The notes under the pieces: model-generated
Database searches by the model: none
What the model saw: only the letters and a program-made list of their open reading frames with translations
Told to the model about the DNA's origin: nothing
Program-made: the position numbers and the translations under genes
Assembly: GCF_009936375.1 (NCBI RefSeq)
Contig: NZ_AP022332.1
Span: 3,628,501 to 3,692,500, forward strand
Reading direction: 5' to 3'
Source of the DNA: Methylosinus sp. C49
Lineage (GTDB): Bacteria > Pseudomonadota > Alphaproteobacteria > Rhizobiales > Beijerinckiaceae
DNA length: 64,000 nucleotides
In this document: one piece after another, positions 47,875-57,004 of the stretch
Layout: each line of letters starts with the position of its first letter
Numbering within the stretch: position 1 is the stretch's first letter

Positions 47875-48036
47875 GCGTGGGATTACATTGCTCCTGCGGC
47901 GCTGCGGGGTGCGTGACGGACTTTAATTCCCCGGGGCCTTATCGATCTCTAAGGGAGCTGTCCCTGGCCTTGCCCGTGGGCTCGGTCACTACGGCGCCCA
48001 CCTACGTTGTAGGTTCCCGGGATCGATGTCCCACGG
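47875..48036 (+). ncRNA. ssrS: 6S RNA (ssrS)
   Basis: Assigned from position and fold: it directly precedes the 5-formyltetrahydrofolate cyclo-ligase gene, the well-known partner of 6S RNA. CGTGGGA (47876-47882) pairs with TCCCACG (48029-48035), and the adjoining CAT (47886-47888) with ATG (48026-48028), giving a closing stem around a large region of about 140 nt; the length of ~160 nt is right. 6S RNA mimics an open promoter and sequesters the housekeeping RNA polymerase. Exact ends are estimated. Confidence 0.72.
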
Positions 48037-48082
48037 CTCACGCGGCCCGCGCTTCGAACATGTCGGATGATACGACGCCCCA

Positions 48083-48673
48083 ATGACCGTCGACGCCAAG
48101 ACCGAACTGCGCCGGCGGACGCTCTCCCGCCGCGATCTCGTCTCCCATGAGGAGGCGCACGCCGCCTCGCTCGCCGTCGCCGAGCGCGCGCTGGCGCTGG
48201 TGCGCCGATTCGCGCCCCGCGCCGAAGCGACCGGCGAGGTGGTCTCCGTCTATTGGCCGATCCGCAGCGAGCTGAACACGCGCCCGCTGCTGGAGACTCT
48301 GGCGGCGGAGAAAATCGCCACCGCTCTGCCGGTCATGACGGCGGTGAAGCGCCCGCTGATCTTCCGCGCCTTTGCGCCCGGCGACGATCTGGTGAAAGGC
48401 CCCTTCGGCCTTTCCGAGCCGGCCGAGACACAGCCCTCCTTCGATCCCGACATCGTCTTCTCGCCGCTCGCCGCCTTCGACCGCAAGGGCTATCGGCTGG
48501 GCTATGGCGGCGGCATCTATGACGCGACGCTCTCGCAGCTGCGCACGAAGAAGCGCATCGTCGCCGTCGGCGTCGCCTACGCCTGCCAGGAAGCGGACTC
48601 CGTGCCGACCGAGCCGCACGATCAGAAGCTGGATTTTCTGCTGACCGAGCGAGAGCTGATCGCGTTCTCGTGA
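48083..48673 (+). CDS. fau: 5-formyltetrahydrofolate cyclo-ligase
   Basis: 196 residues. The N-terminal ELRRRTLSRRD, then SVYWPIRSELNTRPLLETLA and the LGYGGGIYDATLSQL motif with the substrate loop identify the enzyme, which converts 5-formyl-THF to 5,10-methenyl-THF. In a methylotroph this touches C1 metabolism, but the gene is universal. It starts 47 bases after the estimated 6S RNA end, the classic ssrS-ygfA arrangement. Confidence 0.93.
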   Translation: MTVDAKTELRRRTLSRRDLVSHEEAHAASLAVAERALALVRRFAPRAEATGEVVSVYWPIRSELNTRPLLETLAAEKIATALPVMTAVKRPLIFRAFAPGDDLVKGPFGLSEPAETQPSFDPDIVFSPLAAFDRKGYRLGYGGGIYDATLSQLRTKKRIVAVGVAYACQEADSVPTEPHDQKLDFLLTERELIAFS

Positions 48674-48701
48674 CGCGCGTTCGCGTCGCCCGAGTCTCGA
48701 C

Positions 48702-48741
48702 GCGCGATCCCTTCTCCCACTCGTGGGAGAAGGGATCGCGC
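48702..48741. repeat. Perfect 19-base inverted repeat between fau and glnE
   Basis: GCGCGATCCCTTCTCCCAC (48702-48720) and its exact complement GTGGGAGAAGGGATCGCGC (48723-48741) surround only TC. The CCCTTCTCCCAC core resembles a common bacterial intergenic repeat; a similar one is at 55639-55670. It could also end the fau transcript, but no T run follows. Confidence 0.7.
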
Positions 48742-48779
48742 AATTCTGAGAGGCGTCGCTGCGCAGGCAACGGACGAAA

Positions 48780-51737
48780 ATGACGCAGACGAATCCCGCC
48801 CGCTCCCTTCTCTCCCGCGCTCTCCGCATCATCGAGCCGCATGATCGCGCGCAAGCCGAGGCCGCGCTGGCGCGCGTGCTGGAGCGCGACGCCGGCGCGC
48901 TCGCAGCCGTCATCGCCGCGCAGGGAAATGCGCGTCCCCTGCTCGAAGGCGTCCTCGGCTCCTCGCCTTTTCTCACCGAGCTTTCCGCGCGTGATCCCGC
49001 CCGGCTCGCGCGCCTGCTCACAGCCGATCCCGACGCCAGCCTCGCGCGGCTCGTCGAGGCCACGCGCAACGCCGCCAAAGGCGTCGCGGATGAAGCCGAG
49101 CTGATGCGCGCGCTGCGGCGCGCCAAGCAGGAGGGCGCGCTGCTGGTCGCGCTCGCCGATCTCTCCAAAGCCTGGGACACGATGCCGGCGACCGATGCGC
49201 TCACGCGCCTCGCCGACGCCGCGCTTTCCGCTTCCATCGCCTTCACGCTGCGCGAGGCCGCCGCCGCCGGCAAGCTCGAGCTCTATGATCAGCGCATGCC
49301 GGAGCGCGGCTGCGGCTGGATATTCCTCGCCATGGGCAAGGAAGGCGCCTATGAGCTCAACTACTCTTCCGACATAGATATCATCGTCCTCTTCGACCGC
49401 GCCCGCGCGCGCGTCGCGCAGCCGGCTGAAGACGTCGATCTCTTCGTCAAAATGACGAAGCGCGTCGTGCGCATTCTCTCGGAGATCACGCCCGACGGCT
49501 ATGTGTTCCGCGTCGATCTGCGCCTGCGTCCCGACCCCGGCGCGACGCCCATCGCCATACCGCTCGAGGCGGCCTTCTCCTATTACGAGAGCATGGGCCA
49601 GAATTGGGAGCGCGCAGCCTTCATCAAGGCGCGTGCGGCGGCCGGCGACATTCCCGCGGGCGAGGCTTTTTTGAAAGAGCTCTCGCCTTTCGTCTGGCGC
49701 AAGAATTTCGATTTCGCCGCCATCGCCGACGTGCATTCGATCAAGCGGCAGATTCACGCTTTCAAAGGCCATGGCGAGATCACCGCGCTGGGGCATGATC
49801 TCAAGCTCGGCCGCGGCGGCATTCGCGAGATCGAGTTTTTCGCGCAGACGCAGCAGCTCATCACCGGCGGACGCAATCCCGCGCTGCGCGGCCGCGCGAC
49901 ATTGGAGACGCTGGACGCGCTCCTCGCCAATGGCTGGATCGAGCCACGCGTGCGCGACGAGCTGCGCGCGGCTTACGTCTTTCTGCGCGATATCGAGCAT
50001 CGCATCCAAATGGTCGCCGACAAGCAGACGCATATTCTGCCGCGCGACGAGAAGGAGGCGCTGCGCATCGCGCGCATGGCCGGCTTCGCCACGCTCGAGG
50101 ATTTCACGCAGGCGCTGGTCGCGCATCTCGAGACGGTGCAGAGCCATTATTCGCATCTCTTCGAGAGCGCGCCGCAGCTCTCCTCGCAAACGGGCAATCT
50201 CGTCTTCACCGGCGGCGAGGACGATCCCGGCACGCTGGAGACATTGTCGCGCCTCGGCTTCGCGCATCCCAAGACAGTGACGGAGACGATACGCGGCTGG
50301 CATTTCGGCCGTTACGCCGCGACGCGCTCCACCAAGGCGCGCGAGCGCCTGACCGAGCTGACGCCGGCGCTGCTCGAGGCGCTCGCCGCGACAGAGAACG
50401 CCGATCAGGCCTTTCTCGCTTTCGACAAATTGCTCGCCGGGCTTCCGGCCGGCGTGCAATTGTTTTCCGTGCTCCTCGCCAATCCGACGCTGCTGTCTCT
50501 GCTGACGGCGATCACCGGCGCCGCGCCCAAGCTCGCCGCCACCATCTCACGGCGCCCGCGCGTGCTCGACGCCGTGCTGGAGCCGGCCTTTTTCGAGCAT
50601 CTGCCCGATGAAGCGGAGCTCGCCGCCGCGCTCGCGCGCAGCCTCGCGGAAACGCGCTCCTATGAGGAGGCGCTCGACGCCGCGCGCGTCTTCGGACAGG
50701 AGCAGAAGTTTCTCATCGGCGTGCGCGTTCTGACCGGCGCGCTCTCTGTGGCAGAGGCAGGCCTCGCCTATGCGCGGCTCGCCGAGCGCCTCATCGCCGC
50801 TCTGCTGCCGCGCGTCGAGGCGGAGCTCGCGCGCGCGCATGGACGCCTGGAGGGCGGCCGCGCTTGCGTGGTCGCGCTGGGCAAGCTCGGCGGACGCGAG
50901 ATGACCGCCGCTTCCGATCTCGATCTCATGCTGCTCTATGACGCCGATCCGCACGCTGAATCGGATGGCGAGCGGCCGCTCGCCACGCCCGCCTATTATG
51001 CGCGGCTGACGCAGCGGCTCATTTCCGCGCTCTCCGCGCCAATGGCGCAGGGCCTGCTCTATGAGGTCGATTTTCGCCTGCGGCCGTCCGGCAGCAAAGG
51101 ACCGCTGGCGGTGAGCCTGAAGGCCTTCGAGGATTATCACGCGCATGAGGCGTGGAGCTGGGAGCATATGGCGCTGACGCGCGCGCGCGTCGTCGCCGGG
51201 GCGAGCGATTTCGCGACGATCGTCGAAGAAGCGATCGGCGCCGCGCTGACGCGTCCGCGCGACGTCGAAAAGCTGCGCCAGGATGTCGCCGACATGCGCG
51301 CTCGTCTCGAGCGCGACAAGCCGGCGAAGAGCCTTTGGGATTTGAAGCAGGCGCCGGGTGGGCTGATCGATGTGGAATTCATCGCGCAATATTTGCAGCT
51401 TCGCCATGCGAACGCGCATCCGGCATGCCTCTCGACGATGACATCGACGGCGCTGGAGCGTCTTTCCGATTTCTCCCTATTGGACCCGAATGAAGCGGCG
51501 ACATTGATCGAAGCCGCGCGCCTCTATCAGAGCCTCACGCAATTGCTGCGGCTCTCCATCGACAATGATTTCGATCCGGCGCATGCGCCGCGCGGCCTCG
51601 TCGAGCTGCTGCTGCGCGGCGGCGAGGCGGTGGATATCGCCCATCTCGAGGCGCAGATCGTGGAGACGCAGCGCGCGACGCGGACGATTTTCGCGTCCAT
51701 TCTCGGCGCTGAACGCAAAGCAGCGCCCTCACCCTGA
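48780..51737 (+). CDS. glnE: Bifunctional glutamine synthetase adenylyltransferase/adenylyl-removing enzyme GlnE
   Basis: 985 residues, full length. Two nucleotidyltransferase domains are seen: in the N-terminal half MGKEGAYELNYSSDIDIIVL with two aspartates, and in the C-terminal half GKLGGREMTAASDLDLMLLY. The central GlnB-binding region lies between. It adds or removes AMP on glutamine synthetase in response to nitrogen status. The stop codon (51735-51737) lies inside an intergenic repeat that begins at 51726, so the repeat contributes the last few codons. Confidence 0.95.
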   Translation: MTQTNPARSLLSRALRIIEPHDRAQAEAALARVLERDAGALAAVIAAQGNARPLLEGVLGSSPFLTELSARDPARLARLLTADPDASLARLVEATRNAAKGVADEAELMRALRRAKQEGALLVALADLSKAWDTMPATDALTRLADAALSASIAFTLREAAAAGKLELYDQRMPERGCGWIFLAMGKEGAYELNYSSDIDIIVLFDRARARVAQPAEDVDLFVKMTKRVVRILSEITPDGYVFRVDLRLRPDPGATPIAIPLEAAFSYYESMGQNWERAAFIKARAAAGDIPAGEAFLKELSPFVWRKNFDFAAIADVHSIKRQIHAFKGHGEITALGHDLKLGRGGIREIEFFAQTQQLITGGRNPALRGRATLETLDALLANGWIEPRVRDELRAAYVFLRDIEHRIQMVADKQTHILPRDEKEALRIARMAGFATLEDFTQALVAHLETVQSHYSHLFESAPQLSSQTGNLVFTGGEDDPGTLETLSRLGFAHPKTVTETIRGWHFGRYAATRSTKARERLTELTPALLEALAATENADQAFLAFDKLLAGLPAGVQLFSVLLANPTLLSLLTAITGAAPKLAATISRRPRVLDAVLEPAFFEHLPDEAELAAALARSLAETRSYEEALDAARVFGQEQKFLIGVRVLTGALSVAEAGLAYARLAERLIAALLPRVEAELARAHGRLEGGRACVVALGKLGGREMTAASDLDLMLLYDADPHAESDGERPLATPAYYARLTQRLISALSAPMAQGLLYEVDFRLRPSGSKGPLAVSLKAFEDYHAHEAWSWEHMALTRARVVAGASDFATIVEEAIGAALTRPRDVEKLRQDVADMRARLERDKPAKSLWDLKQAPGGLIDVEFIAQYLQLRHANAHPACLSTMTSTALERLSDFSLLDPNEAATLIEAARLYQSLTQLLRLSIDNDFDPAHAPRGLVELLLRGGEAVDIAHLEAQIVETQRATRTIFASILGAERKAAPSP

Positions 51738-51803
51738 GGAGCCGGCGAAGCCGGCGTCTCGAAGGGTCGACCGCGCCTCGCAAAAAGCGCCTCAGGATGA
51801 GGG
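51726..51803. repeat. Dispersed CCTGAGG...CCTCAGG type intergenic repeat
   Basis: The outer arms CCCTCA-C-CCTGAGG (51726-51739) and CCTCAGG-A-TGAGGG (51790-51803) pair with one mismatch. The interior holds GAGCCGGCGAAGCCGGCGTC and a GAAGGGTCGA segment, the arrangement of a repeat seen over and over between genes in Hyphomicrobiales genomes. It covers the last codons and stop of glnE and separates it from a convergent permease gene. Confidence 0.7.
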
Positions 51804-51814
51804 GACTGTATTCA

Positions 51815-53125
51815 TCATCGATCGACGAGCCGCGATGGAATGGCGACGATGACGAGCATCGCGCTCATGGCCATGAACAGCGCCAGCGCATAGAGCCCGT
51901 AGTCGGCGCGCTGCGTCTGATCCTTGATGAAGCCGACCATATAGGGGCTGGCGAAGCCGGCGAGGTTTCCGACCGAATTGATGAGCGCTATGCCGCCCGC
52001 CGCGGCGACGCCGCGCAGAAAAGCGGTCGGGCAGCTCCAGAACAATGGCAGCGCCGTCATCGTGCCGGCGCTCGCCACGGTGAGCGCGATCAGCGCCGTC
52101 GCCGTGTCGGCGGCAAAAAGCCCGCTGGCGACGAGGCCGACCGCGCCCAAGGCGCAAGGCAGAGCGAGATGCCAGCGGCGCTCGCGATATTTATCGGCGC
52201 TGATTCCGCCCAAGAGCATGGCGACGCTGGCGACGGCGTAGGGGGCGGCCGACAAGAGGCCGATGTCGAGCGGCCGGCCGACGCCCGTCGCCTGAACCAA
52301 AGTCGGCAGCCAGAAACCGACGCCATAGAGCCCCATCACAATTCCGAAATAGACGAGACATAAAACCCAGACCTTGGCGTCGCGCATCGCATCGCGGAAG
52401 GAATGGGACGCATGGGCGACGTGATCGGCGGCGAGATTATCGGCGAGCAGCTTCTTTTCGCCGACAGACAGCCAGCCGGCTTTTTCGATATTGTCCTCCA
52501 GCGCGAAAAAGACGATCGCGCCGACGAGAATCGACGGGAGCCCCTCGATGAGGAACATCCAGCGCCACCCCGAAAGCCCGTGAGCGCCGTCGAGATTCTG
52601 CAATATCCAGCCCGAGAGCGGCCCGCCGACGACCCCGGCGAGCGGGACCGCCAACATCAGCAGCGCGGTGATGCGGCCGCGCCGCGCGGCGGGAAACCAA
52701 TAGGTGAGATAGAGGATGGCGCCGGGAAAGAAGCCGGCCTCGGCGACGCCGAGCAGAAAGCGCATGACGTAGAACATCAGCGGCGTGGAGACGAGCATGG
52801 TCGCCGCCGAGGCCAGCCCCCAGGTGACGAGAATGCGCGCGATCCAGCGCCGCGCGCCGACGCGATGCAGGATCAGATTGCTCGGAATCTCGAACAGGAA
52901 ATAGCCGATGAAGAAGACGCCGGCGCCGAGCCCATAGACGCTTTCGCTGAACTTCAGATCGCCGACCATCTGCAGCTTGGCGAAGCCGACATTCACGCGA
53001 TCGAGATAAGCGAGGATGTAGCAGAGAAAGAGCAGCGGCAGCGCGCGCCGCGTGACCTTGGCGTAGACGCGCTGCTCGAAGGCGGCCGACGCGGCGTCGC
53101 CGTGGAGCGGCGGAACGAGAGTCAT
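51815..53125 (-). CDS. MFS permease, anion:cation symporter type
   Basis: 436 residues with twelve membrane segments. The signature LAYLDRVNVGFAKLQMVGDL in helix 1 and EIPSNLILHRVGARRWIARI in the loop after helix 2 are typical of the ACS family (phthalate, tartrate, hexuronate and similar transporters), which import organic anions with H+ or Na+. The substrate is unknown. The start is ATG 53125 with GGGAAA upstream. It stands alone; the upstream region is divergent with ppiC. Confidence 0.85.
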   Translation of the reverse strand: MTLVPPLHGDAASAAFEQRVYAKVTRRALPLLFLCYILAYLDRVNVGFAKLQMVGDLKFSESVYGLGAGVFFIGYFLFEIPSNLILHRVGARRWIARILVTWGLASAATMLVSTPLMFYVMRFLLGVAEAGFFPGAILYLTYWFPAARRGRITALLMLAVPLAGVVGGPLSGWILQNLDGAHGLSGWRWMFLIEGLPSILVGAIVFFALEDNIEKAGWLSVGEKKLLADNLAADHVAHASHSFRDAMRDAKVWVLCLVYFGIVMGLYGVGFWLPTLVQATGVGRPLDIGLLSAAPYAVASVAMLLGGISADKYRERRWHLALPCALGAVGLVASGLFAADTATALIALTVASAGTMTALPLFWSCPTAFLRGVAAAGGIALINSVGNLAGFASPYMVGFIKDQTQRADYGLYALALFMAMSAMLVIVAIPSRLVDR

Positions 53126-53217
53126 GACGATATTTCCCAAAGGCCGCAGCCACGGCCCCATAGTAGAGCTTTCCCGACCACGACCGGAAGACTTCCCGGC
53201 CGCGAGCGTGAGCGGCG

Positions 53218-53247
53218 TTGCGCGAACGCGGAGATTTGCAATATAAT
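53218..53247 (+). promoter_or_regulatory. Promoter candidate of ppiC
   Basis: TTGCGC (53218-53223) and a perfect TATAAT (53242-53247) with an 18-base spacer. Transcription would start near 53254, giving a 130-base leader before ppiC that contains a terminator-like hairpin. Confidence 0.5.
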
Positions 53248-53343
53248 CTTGACCAATTCCATCGAGATGACGCCTGCGCCGCGCGTCGCGCCCAAATTTC
53301 CGTGTTCCCCTTTGCGGAGTCTTGCTCTAGTGGAACGCTGTTC

Positions 53344-53376
53344 GCGACAGGCCTCCCCGCCTGTCGCTCTTTTGTT
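53344..53376 (+). terminator. Terminator-like hairpin in the ppiC leader
   Basis: GCGACAGGC (53344-53352) and GCCTGTCGC (53359-53367) form a perfect 9-base stem with a 6-base loop, followed by TCTTTTGTT. It ends one base before the GGAG ribosome-binding site of ppiC. It has the form of a rho-independent terminator positioned to attenuate the gene. Confidence 0.6.
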
Positions 53377-53386
53377 GGAGACCATC

Positions 53387-54271
53387 ATGCCTCACCTCAA
53401 GACCACGCGTCTCGGCAGCCGGGGCGTCCTCGCCGCGATCGGCGTCCTCGCTCTGCTGGCGATGGGCGCGGCCCCGGCGCAGGCCAAGGTCCTCGCCAAG
53501 GTCAATGGCGTCGACATCACCGACGAAGACGTGAAAATCGCGCTCGACGATCTCGGGGCAGGTCTGCCGCGGCAGCTGGAGGGCAAGGCGCGCGAGAATT
53601 ATATTCTCGATTTCCTCATCGACGAGCAGCTCGTGGTGCAGAAGGCGCAGCGCGACAAGCTCGGCGAGACGCCGGATTTCGCCAAGAAGCTCGCCTATTT
53701 GCGCGACAAGGCGCTGATGGAGGCGCTGCTCGGCAAGGTCTCCAAGGACGCCACCACCGAGGCCGCCGTCAAGAAGACCTATGACGAGGCCGCCAAGAAT
53801 CAGAAGCCCGAGACCGAGATCCACGCGCACCATATTCTGGTGGCGACGGAGGACGAGGCCAAGGCGGCGCAAAAGCGCGTGAAGGGCGGCGAGGATTTCG
53901 GCAAGGTCGCGACCGAGCTGTCCAAGGACACGGGCGCGCAGGGCGGCGATCTCGGCTGGTTCACCAAGGACCGCATGGTGCCGGAATTCGGCGAGGCGGC
54001 GTTCAAGATGGAGCCGGGACAGATCTCCGATCCCGTGAAGACGCAATTCGGCTGGCATGTCATCAAGCTGGACGAGAAGCGCCCGAAAGTGTTCCCGCCG
54101 CTGGACCAGGTGCGCGACCAGGTCTCCCGCTATGTGGCGCAGAAGGCCCAGTCGGACCTCATCGTCGAGCTGCGCCAGGGCGCCAAGATCGAGCGCACAG
54201 AGGCTCCGGCGGCCGAAGCCAAGCCGGGCGACAAGCCGGCCGAGGCCAAGCCGGCCGAGAAGAAGAAATAG
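53387..54271 (+). CDS. Parvulin-type peptidyl-prolyl cis-trans isomerase (PpiC/PrsA-like)
   Basis: 294 residues. A signal peptide (GVLAAIGVLALLAMGAAPAQ, then AKVLAKVNG) is followed by a SurA-N-like helical region and a parvulin domain: HAHHILVATEDEAKAAQKRV, then QGGDLGWFTKDRMVPEFGEA and ISDPVKTQFGWHVIKLDEKR. The C-terminus is a Lys/Ala/Glu-rich tail. It probably folds outer-membrane or secreted proteins in the periplasm. The ATG at 53387 has GGAG upstream. It precedes argJ by about 100 bases, as in relatives. Confidence 0.88.
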   Translation: MPHLKTTRLGSRGVLAAIGVLALLAMGAAPAQAKVLAKVNGVDITDEDVKIALDDLGAGLPRQLEGKARENYILDFLIDEQLVVQKAQRDKLGETPDFAKKLAYLRDKALMEALLGKVSKDATTEAAVKKTYDEAAKNQKPETEIHAHHILVATEDEAKAAQKRVKGGEDFGKVATELSKDTGAQGGDLGWFTKDRMVPEFGEAAFKMEPGQISDPVKTQFGWHVIKLDEKRPKVFPPLDQVRDQVSRYVAQKAQSDLIVELRQGAKIERTEAPAAEAKPGDKPAEAKPAEKKK

Positions 54272-54372
54272 TCATCGGACGGTTGTGACTGGGGAGTAGT
54301 GAGTGGGGACGCCCACTCACTCGCTCGCCGTATCCCCCTTCGCTCTCGCTTTTTCAGGACCCATACCGCCCC

Positions 54373-55620
54373 ATGGCCAAGGCCGCCCCCATTTCGCCGC
54401 TCGCCCCCAAGACCTATCCCGACATTCCGCCGATCGCCGGCGTCCGCTTCGCGGTGGCGCAGGCCGGCATACGCTACGCCGGGCGCACCGACGCCATGCT
54501 CGCCCTCTTCGACGAGGGGACGCAGGTCGCCGGCGTGTTCACGCGCTCCAAATGCCCCTCGGCCCCGGTCGACTGGTGCCGTGCGCGGCTCGAGGGCGGC
54601 AAGGCGCGGGCGCTGCTCGTCAATTCCGGCAACGCCAACGCCTTCACCGGCAAAGCCGGCAAGGAGGCGGCCAAGCTCTCCGCCAAGCTCGTGGCCGCCG
54701 CCGCCCGCGTGCCGGAGAAGCAGGTCTTCCTCGCCTCCACAGGCGTCATCGGCGAGCCGCTCGACGCGTCGAAATTCGAGCCCGTGCTGGGCAAGCTCGT
54801 GGCCGAGGCGCGCGGCGACGCCTGGCGCGAGGCCGCGTCGGCGATCATGACCACCGACACCTATCCCAAGCTCTCGACGCGCGTCGCCAAGCTCGGCGAC
54901 GTCGAGGTGCGCCTAGCCGGCGTCGCCAAGGGCGCAGGCATGATCGCGCCCGATATGGCGACCATGCTCTCCTTCGTCTTCACCGACGCGCCGATCGACG
55001 CCGAGGTTCTGCAGAGCCTCTTGTCGAAATCCGTGCAGAGCTCGTTCAACGCCATCACCGTGGACAGCGACACCTCCACCTCGGACACGCTGCTGCTCTT
55101 CGCCACCGGCGCGGCGGCCGAGCGCGGCGCGCCGCACATCGAGAAGGCGAGCGACCGCCGTCTCGAGGATTTCCGCCGCGCGCTGGACGAGGTGCTGCTC
55201 GATCTCGCGCATCAGGTGGTGAAGGACGGCGAAGGCGCGCGCAAATTCGTCGAGGTGACGGTAATGGGCGCCGAGAGCCCCAAGGCGGCGAAGCGCATCG
55301 CCCTCTCCATCGCCAATTCGCCCCTGGTGAAGACGGCCGTGGCCGGCGAGGACGCCAATTGGGGCCGCGTGGTGATGGCGGTCGGCAAATCCGGCGAGGC
55401 CGCGGATCGCGACAAGCTGGCCATATGGTTCGGCGACATTCGCGTCGCCCATAAGGGCCTACGCGATCCTGATTACGATGAGGCGGAAGTCTCGCAGATC
55501 ATGAAGCGTGACGAGATCGCCATCCATGTCGATCTCGGCCTCGGCTCCGGCGCCGCGCGCGTGTGGACCTGCGATCTGACGAAGGAATATGTCGCCATCA
55601 ACGGCGATTATCGCAGCTGA
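54373..55620 (+). CDS. argJ: Bifunctional ornithine acetyltransferase/N-acetylglutamate synthase ArgJ
   Basis: 415 residues. The self-cleavage site is [14 protein letters not shown] with the nucleophile Thr197 that becomes the N-terminus of the beta chain. [10 protein letters not shown] and the C-terminal [15 protein letters not shown] are also typical. It recycles the acetyl group in arginine synthesis. The gene is on the same strand as ppiC and is followed by an inverted repeat. Confidence 0.96.
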   Translation: MAKAAPISPLAPKTYPDIPPIAGVRFAVAQAGIRYAGRTDAMLALFDEGTQVAGVFTRSKCPSAPVDWCRARLEGGKARALLVNSGNANAFTGKAGKEAAKLSAKLVAAAARVPEKQVFLASTGVIGEPLDASKFEPVLGKLVAEARGDAWREAASAIMTTDTYPKLSTRVAKLGDVEVRLAGVAKGAGMIAPDMATMLSFVFTDAPIDAEVLQSLLSKSVQSSFNAITVDSDTSTSDTLLLFATGAAAERGAPHIEKASDRRLEDFRRALDEVLLDLAHQVVKDGEGARKFVEVTVMGAESPKAAKRIALSIANSPLVKTAVAGEDANWGRVVMAVGKSGEAADRDKLAIWFGDIRVAHKGLRDPDYDEAEVSQIMKRDEIAIHVDLGLGSGAARVWTCDLTKEYVAINGDYRS

Positions 55621-55638
55621 TCGTTTTCCCTCCCGAGC

Positions 55639-55670
55639 CTTTCCTTCTCCTGCCTGCGGGAGAAGGAAAG
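55639..55670. repeat. 12-base inverted repeat after argJ
   Basis: CTTTCCTTCTCC (55639-55650) and GGAGAAGGAAAG (55659-55670) around an 8-base loop, 18 bases after the argJ stop. It is related in sequence to the one at 48702 (a CCTTCTCC core). It could form a hairpin at the mRNA end; no T run follows. Confidence 0.6.
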
Positions 55671-55766
55671 CGCGCGCCTGACACGCGCTCGTGACCTGTT
55701 CGTCATCGCAGCGTTTCGAGAATCGGCTTCTACTCGCCTCGGCTCGGGCGGCGAGGAAGCGAACTT

Positions 55767-56465
55767 ATGGTTTTCCCCCATGCTGTAGAAGCGGTTCTCT
55801 TCGACATGGACGGCACGCTGCTCGACACGGAGCGGCTCTATGTCGACGCCTGGATCGCCGCCGGCCGCGCCGTCGGCCATGAGATCACCGAAGCTTTCTG
55901 CCATCGCATGATCGGCAAGCCGATGCAGGACTGCGAGACGATGATGATCGAGCGCTTCGGCGCCGATTTCCCGCTCGACGCCTGCATCGAAGCCTGCGGC
56001 GCCTATGTCGCACGCGCCTCGCGCTCCGGCGTGCCGCTGAAGGAGGGCGCGCGCGAGCTCGTCGATTATCTCACGGCGATGAATATTCCGCTCGCCATCG
56101 CCACCTCCTCGCGGCGGCCGACCGCGGAGCATCATCTGAGCCGCTGCGGGCTGCTCTCGCATTTCTCCGCTCTGGTGACGCGCGACGATGTTCAGCGCGG
56201 CAAGCCGCATCCCGAATCCTATCTGCGCGCCGCGCGCGCGCTCGGCAAGGAGCCGCGGCGCTGCCTCGCGCTCGAGGATTCGCCGACCGGGCTGCGCTCG
56301 GCCGCCGCCTCCGGCGCGATGACGATCATGGCGCCCGATGTTCTGCAGCCCTCCGCCGAGGAGCGCGCCCTCTGCCTCGCCGTCGTCGCCAGCCTGCGCG
56401 ACGTGCTCGACATGCTGCGCGCGCATGCGGACACGCAGCGGCCCCTAGGCGCCATTGCGCGATGA
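55767..56465 (+). CDS. HAD-superfamily phosphatase, beta-phosphoglucomutase-like
   Basis: 232 residues. Motif I DMDGTLLDT with nucleophile Asp13 and acid Asp15, motif II ATSS, motif III lysine in GKPHPESYLRAA and motif IV ALEDSPTGLRSA are all present, as in subfamily IA HAD enzymes with a helical cap. It probably dephosphorylates a small sugar phosphate; the substrate is unknown. The ATG at 55767 is in a GC-poor spot with a weak ribosome-binding site. Confidence 0.9.
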   Translation: MVFPHAVEAVLFDMDGTLLDTERLYVDAWIAAGRAVGHEITEAFCHRMIGKPMQDCETMMIERFGADFPLDACIEACGAYVARASRSGVPLKEGARELVDYLTAMNIPLAIATSSRRPTAEHHLSRCGLLSHFSALVTRDDVQRGKPHPESYLRAARALGKEPRRCLALEDSPTGLRSAAASGAMTIMAPDVLQPSAEERALCLAVVASLRDVLDMLRAHADTQRPLGAIAR

Positions 56466-56528
56466 CGCGCTTGGTTTCGGTTTTTAGACTTCCTGCCGAG
56501 GCGACGCGCTCGCGAAGAGACGAAGATC

Positions 56529-56930
56529 ATGGCCCCGCGCCACCCGCTTTTGGCCATTGCTCCTTTTGGCTTGTCATTATCGCTCGCCGCCTGCGCCGGC
56601 GCCTATGAGGAGGCGCGCGACTATGCCGCCGCCTCCGGCGTCGTCGTGGAGAAGAGCGTGGACGCTCCCGCGCAGAAAGCCAAAGCGAAAAAGGCCGGGA
56701 AAAAGACCGCGAGCAAGAAGAAGCCCGCCGAGAAGCCCGCGGCCGAGAAGGACGCAAAGGCTCCGCCCGCCGTCGGCGCCTGCGTCACCTATCAGTTCAT
56801 GGGCGGGGCCGATTGCGAGGAGGCGATCGCCAAGCGCGATTGCTACGACAAGCGCAGCAATGTCGTGGATTGGCGCAAGGAAATGAGCTGCGCCGCGGCC
56901 TTTCTCTCGCCGCCCGAGAAGAAACCTTAA
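56529..56930 (+). CDS. Small lipoprotein, hypothetical
   Basis: 133 residues. A lipoprotein signal with lipobox SLAAC is followed by a variable segment, a Lys/Ala-rich linker (KAKAKKAGKKTASKKKPAEK), and a conserved-looking Cys-containing end (GACVTYQFMGGADCEEAIA). The linker may reach through the peptidoglycan. I know of no functional assignment. It lies in the argJ-mutT interval and is followed by another lipoprotein. Confidence 0.72.
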   Translation: MAPRHPLLAIAPFGLSLSLAACAGAYEEARDYAAASGVVVEKSVDAPAQKAKAKKAGKKTASKKKPAEKPAAEKDAKAPPAVGACVTYQFMGGADCEEAIAKRDCYDKRSNVVDWRKEMSCAAAFLSPPEKKP

Positions 56931-57004
56931 AATAGCTCGAGCCTTGCCTCGGCCAGACGAAGCGGCGACATTGGCCGCGCATTCGCCCAACGAGGCCATT
57001 CCCC

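Noticed and set aside
48333-50459. Long minus-strand frame over fau and glnE
   Set aside because: No family recognised; glnE on the plus strand is complete with both catalytic domains.
52403-53386. Upstream extension of ppiC over the MFS gene
   Set aside because: Frame lies antisense to a real permease, and the signal peptide with GGAG fixes the ppiC start at 53387.
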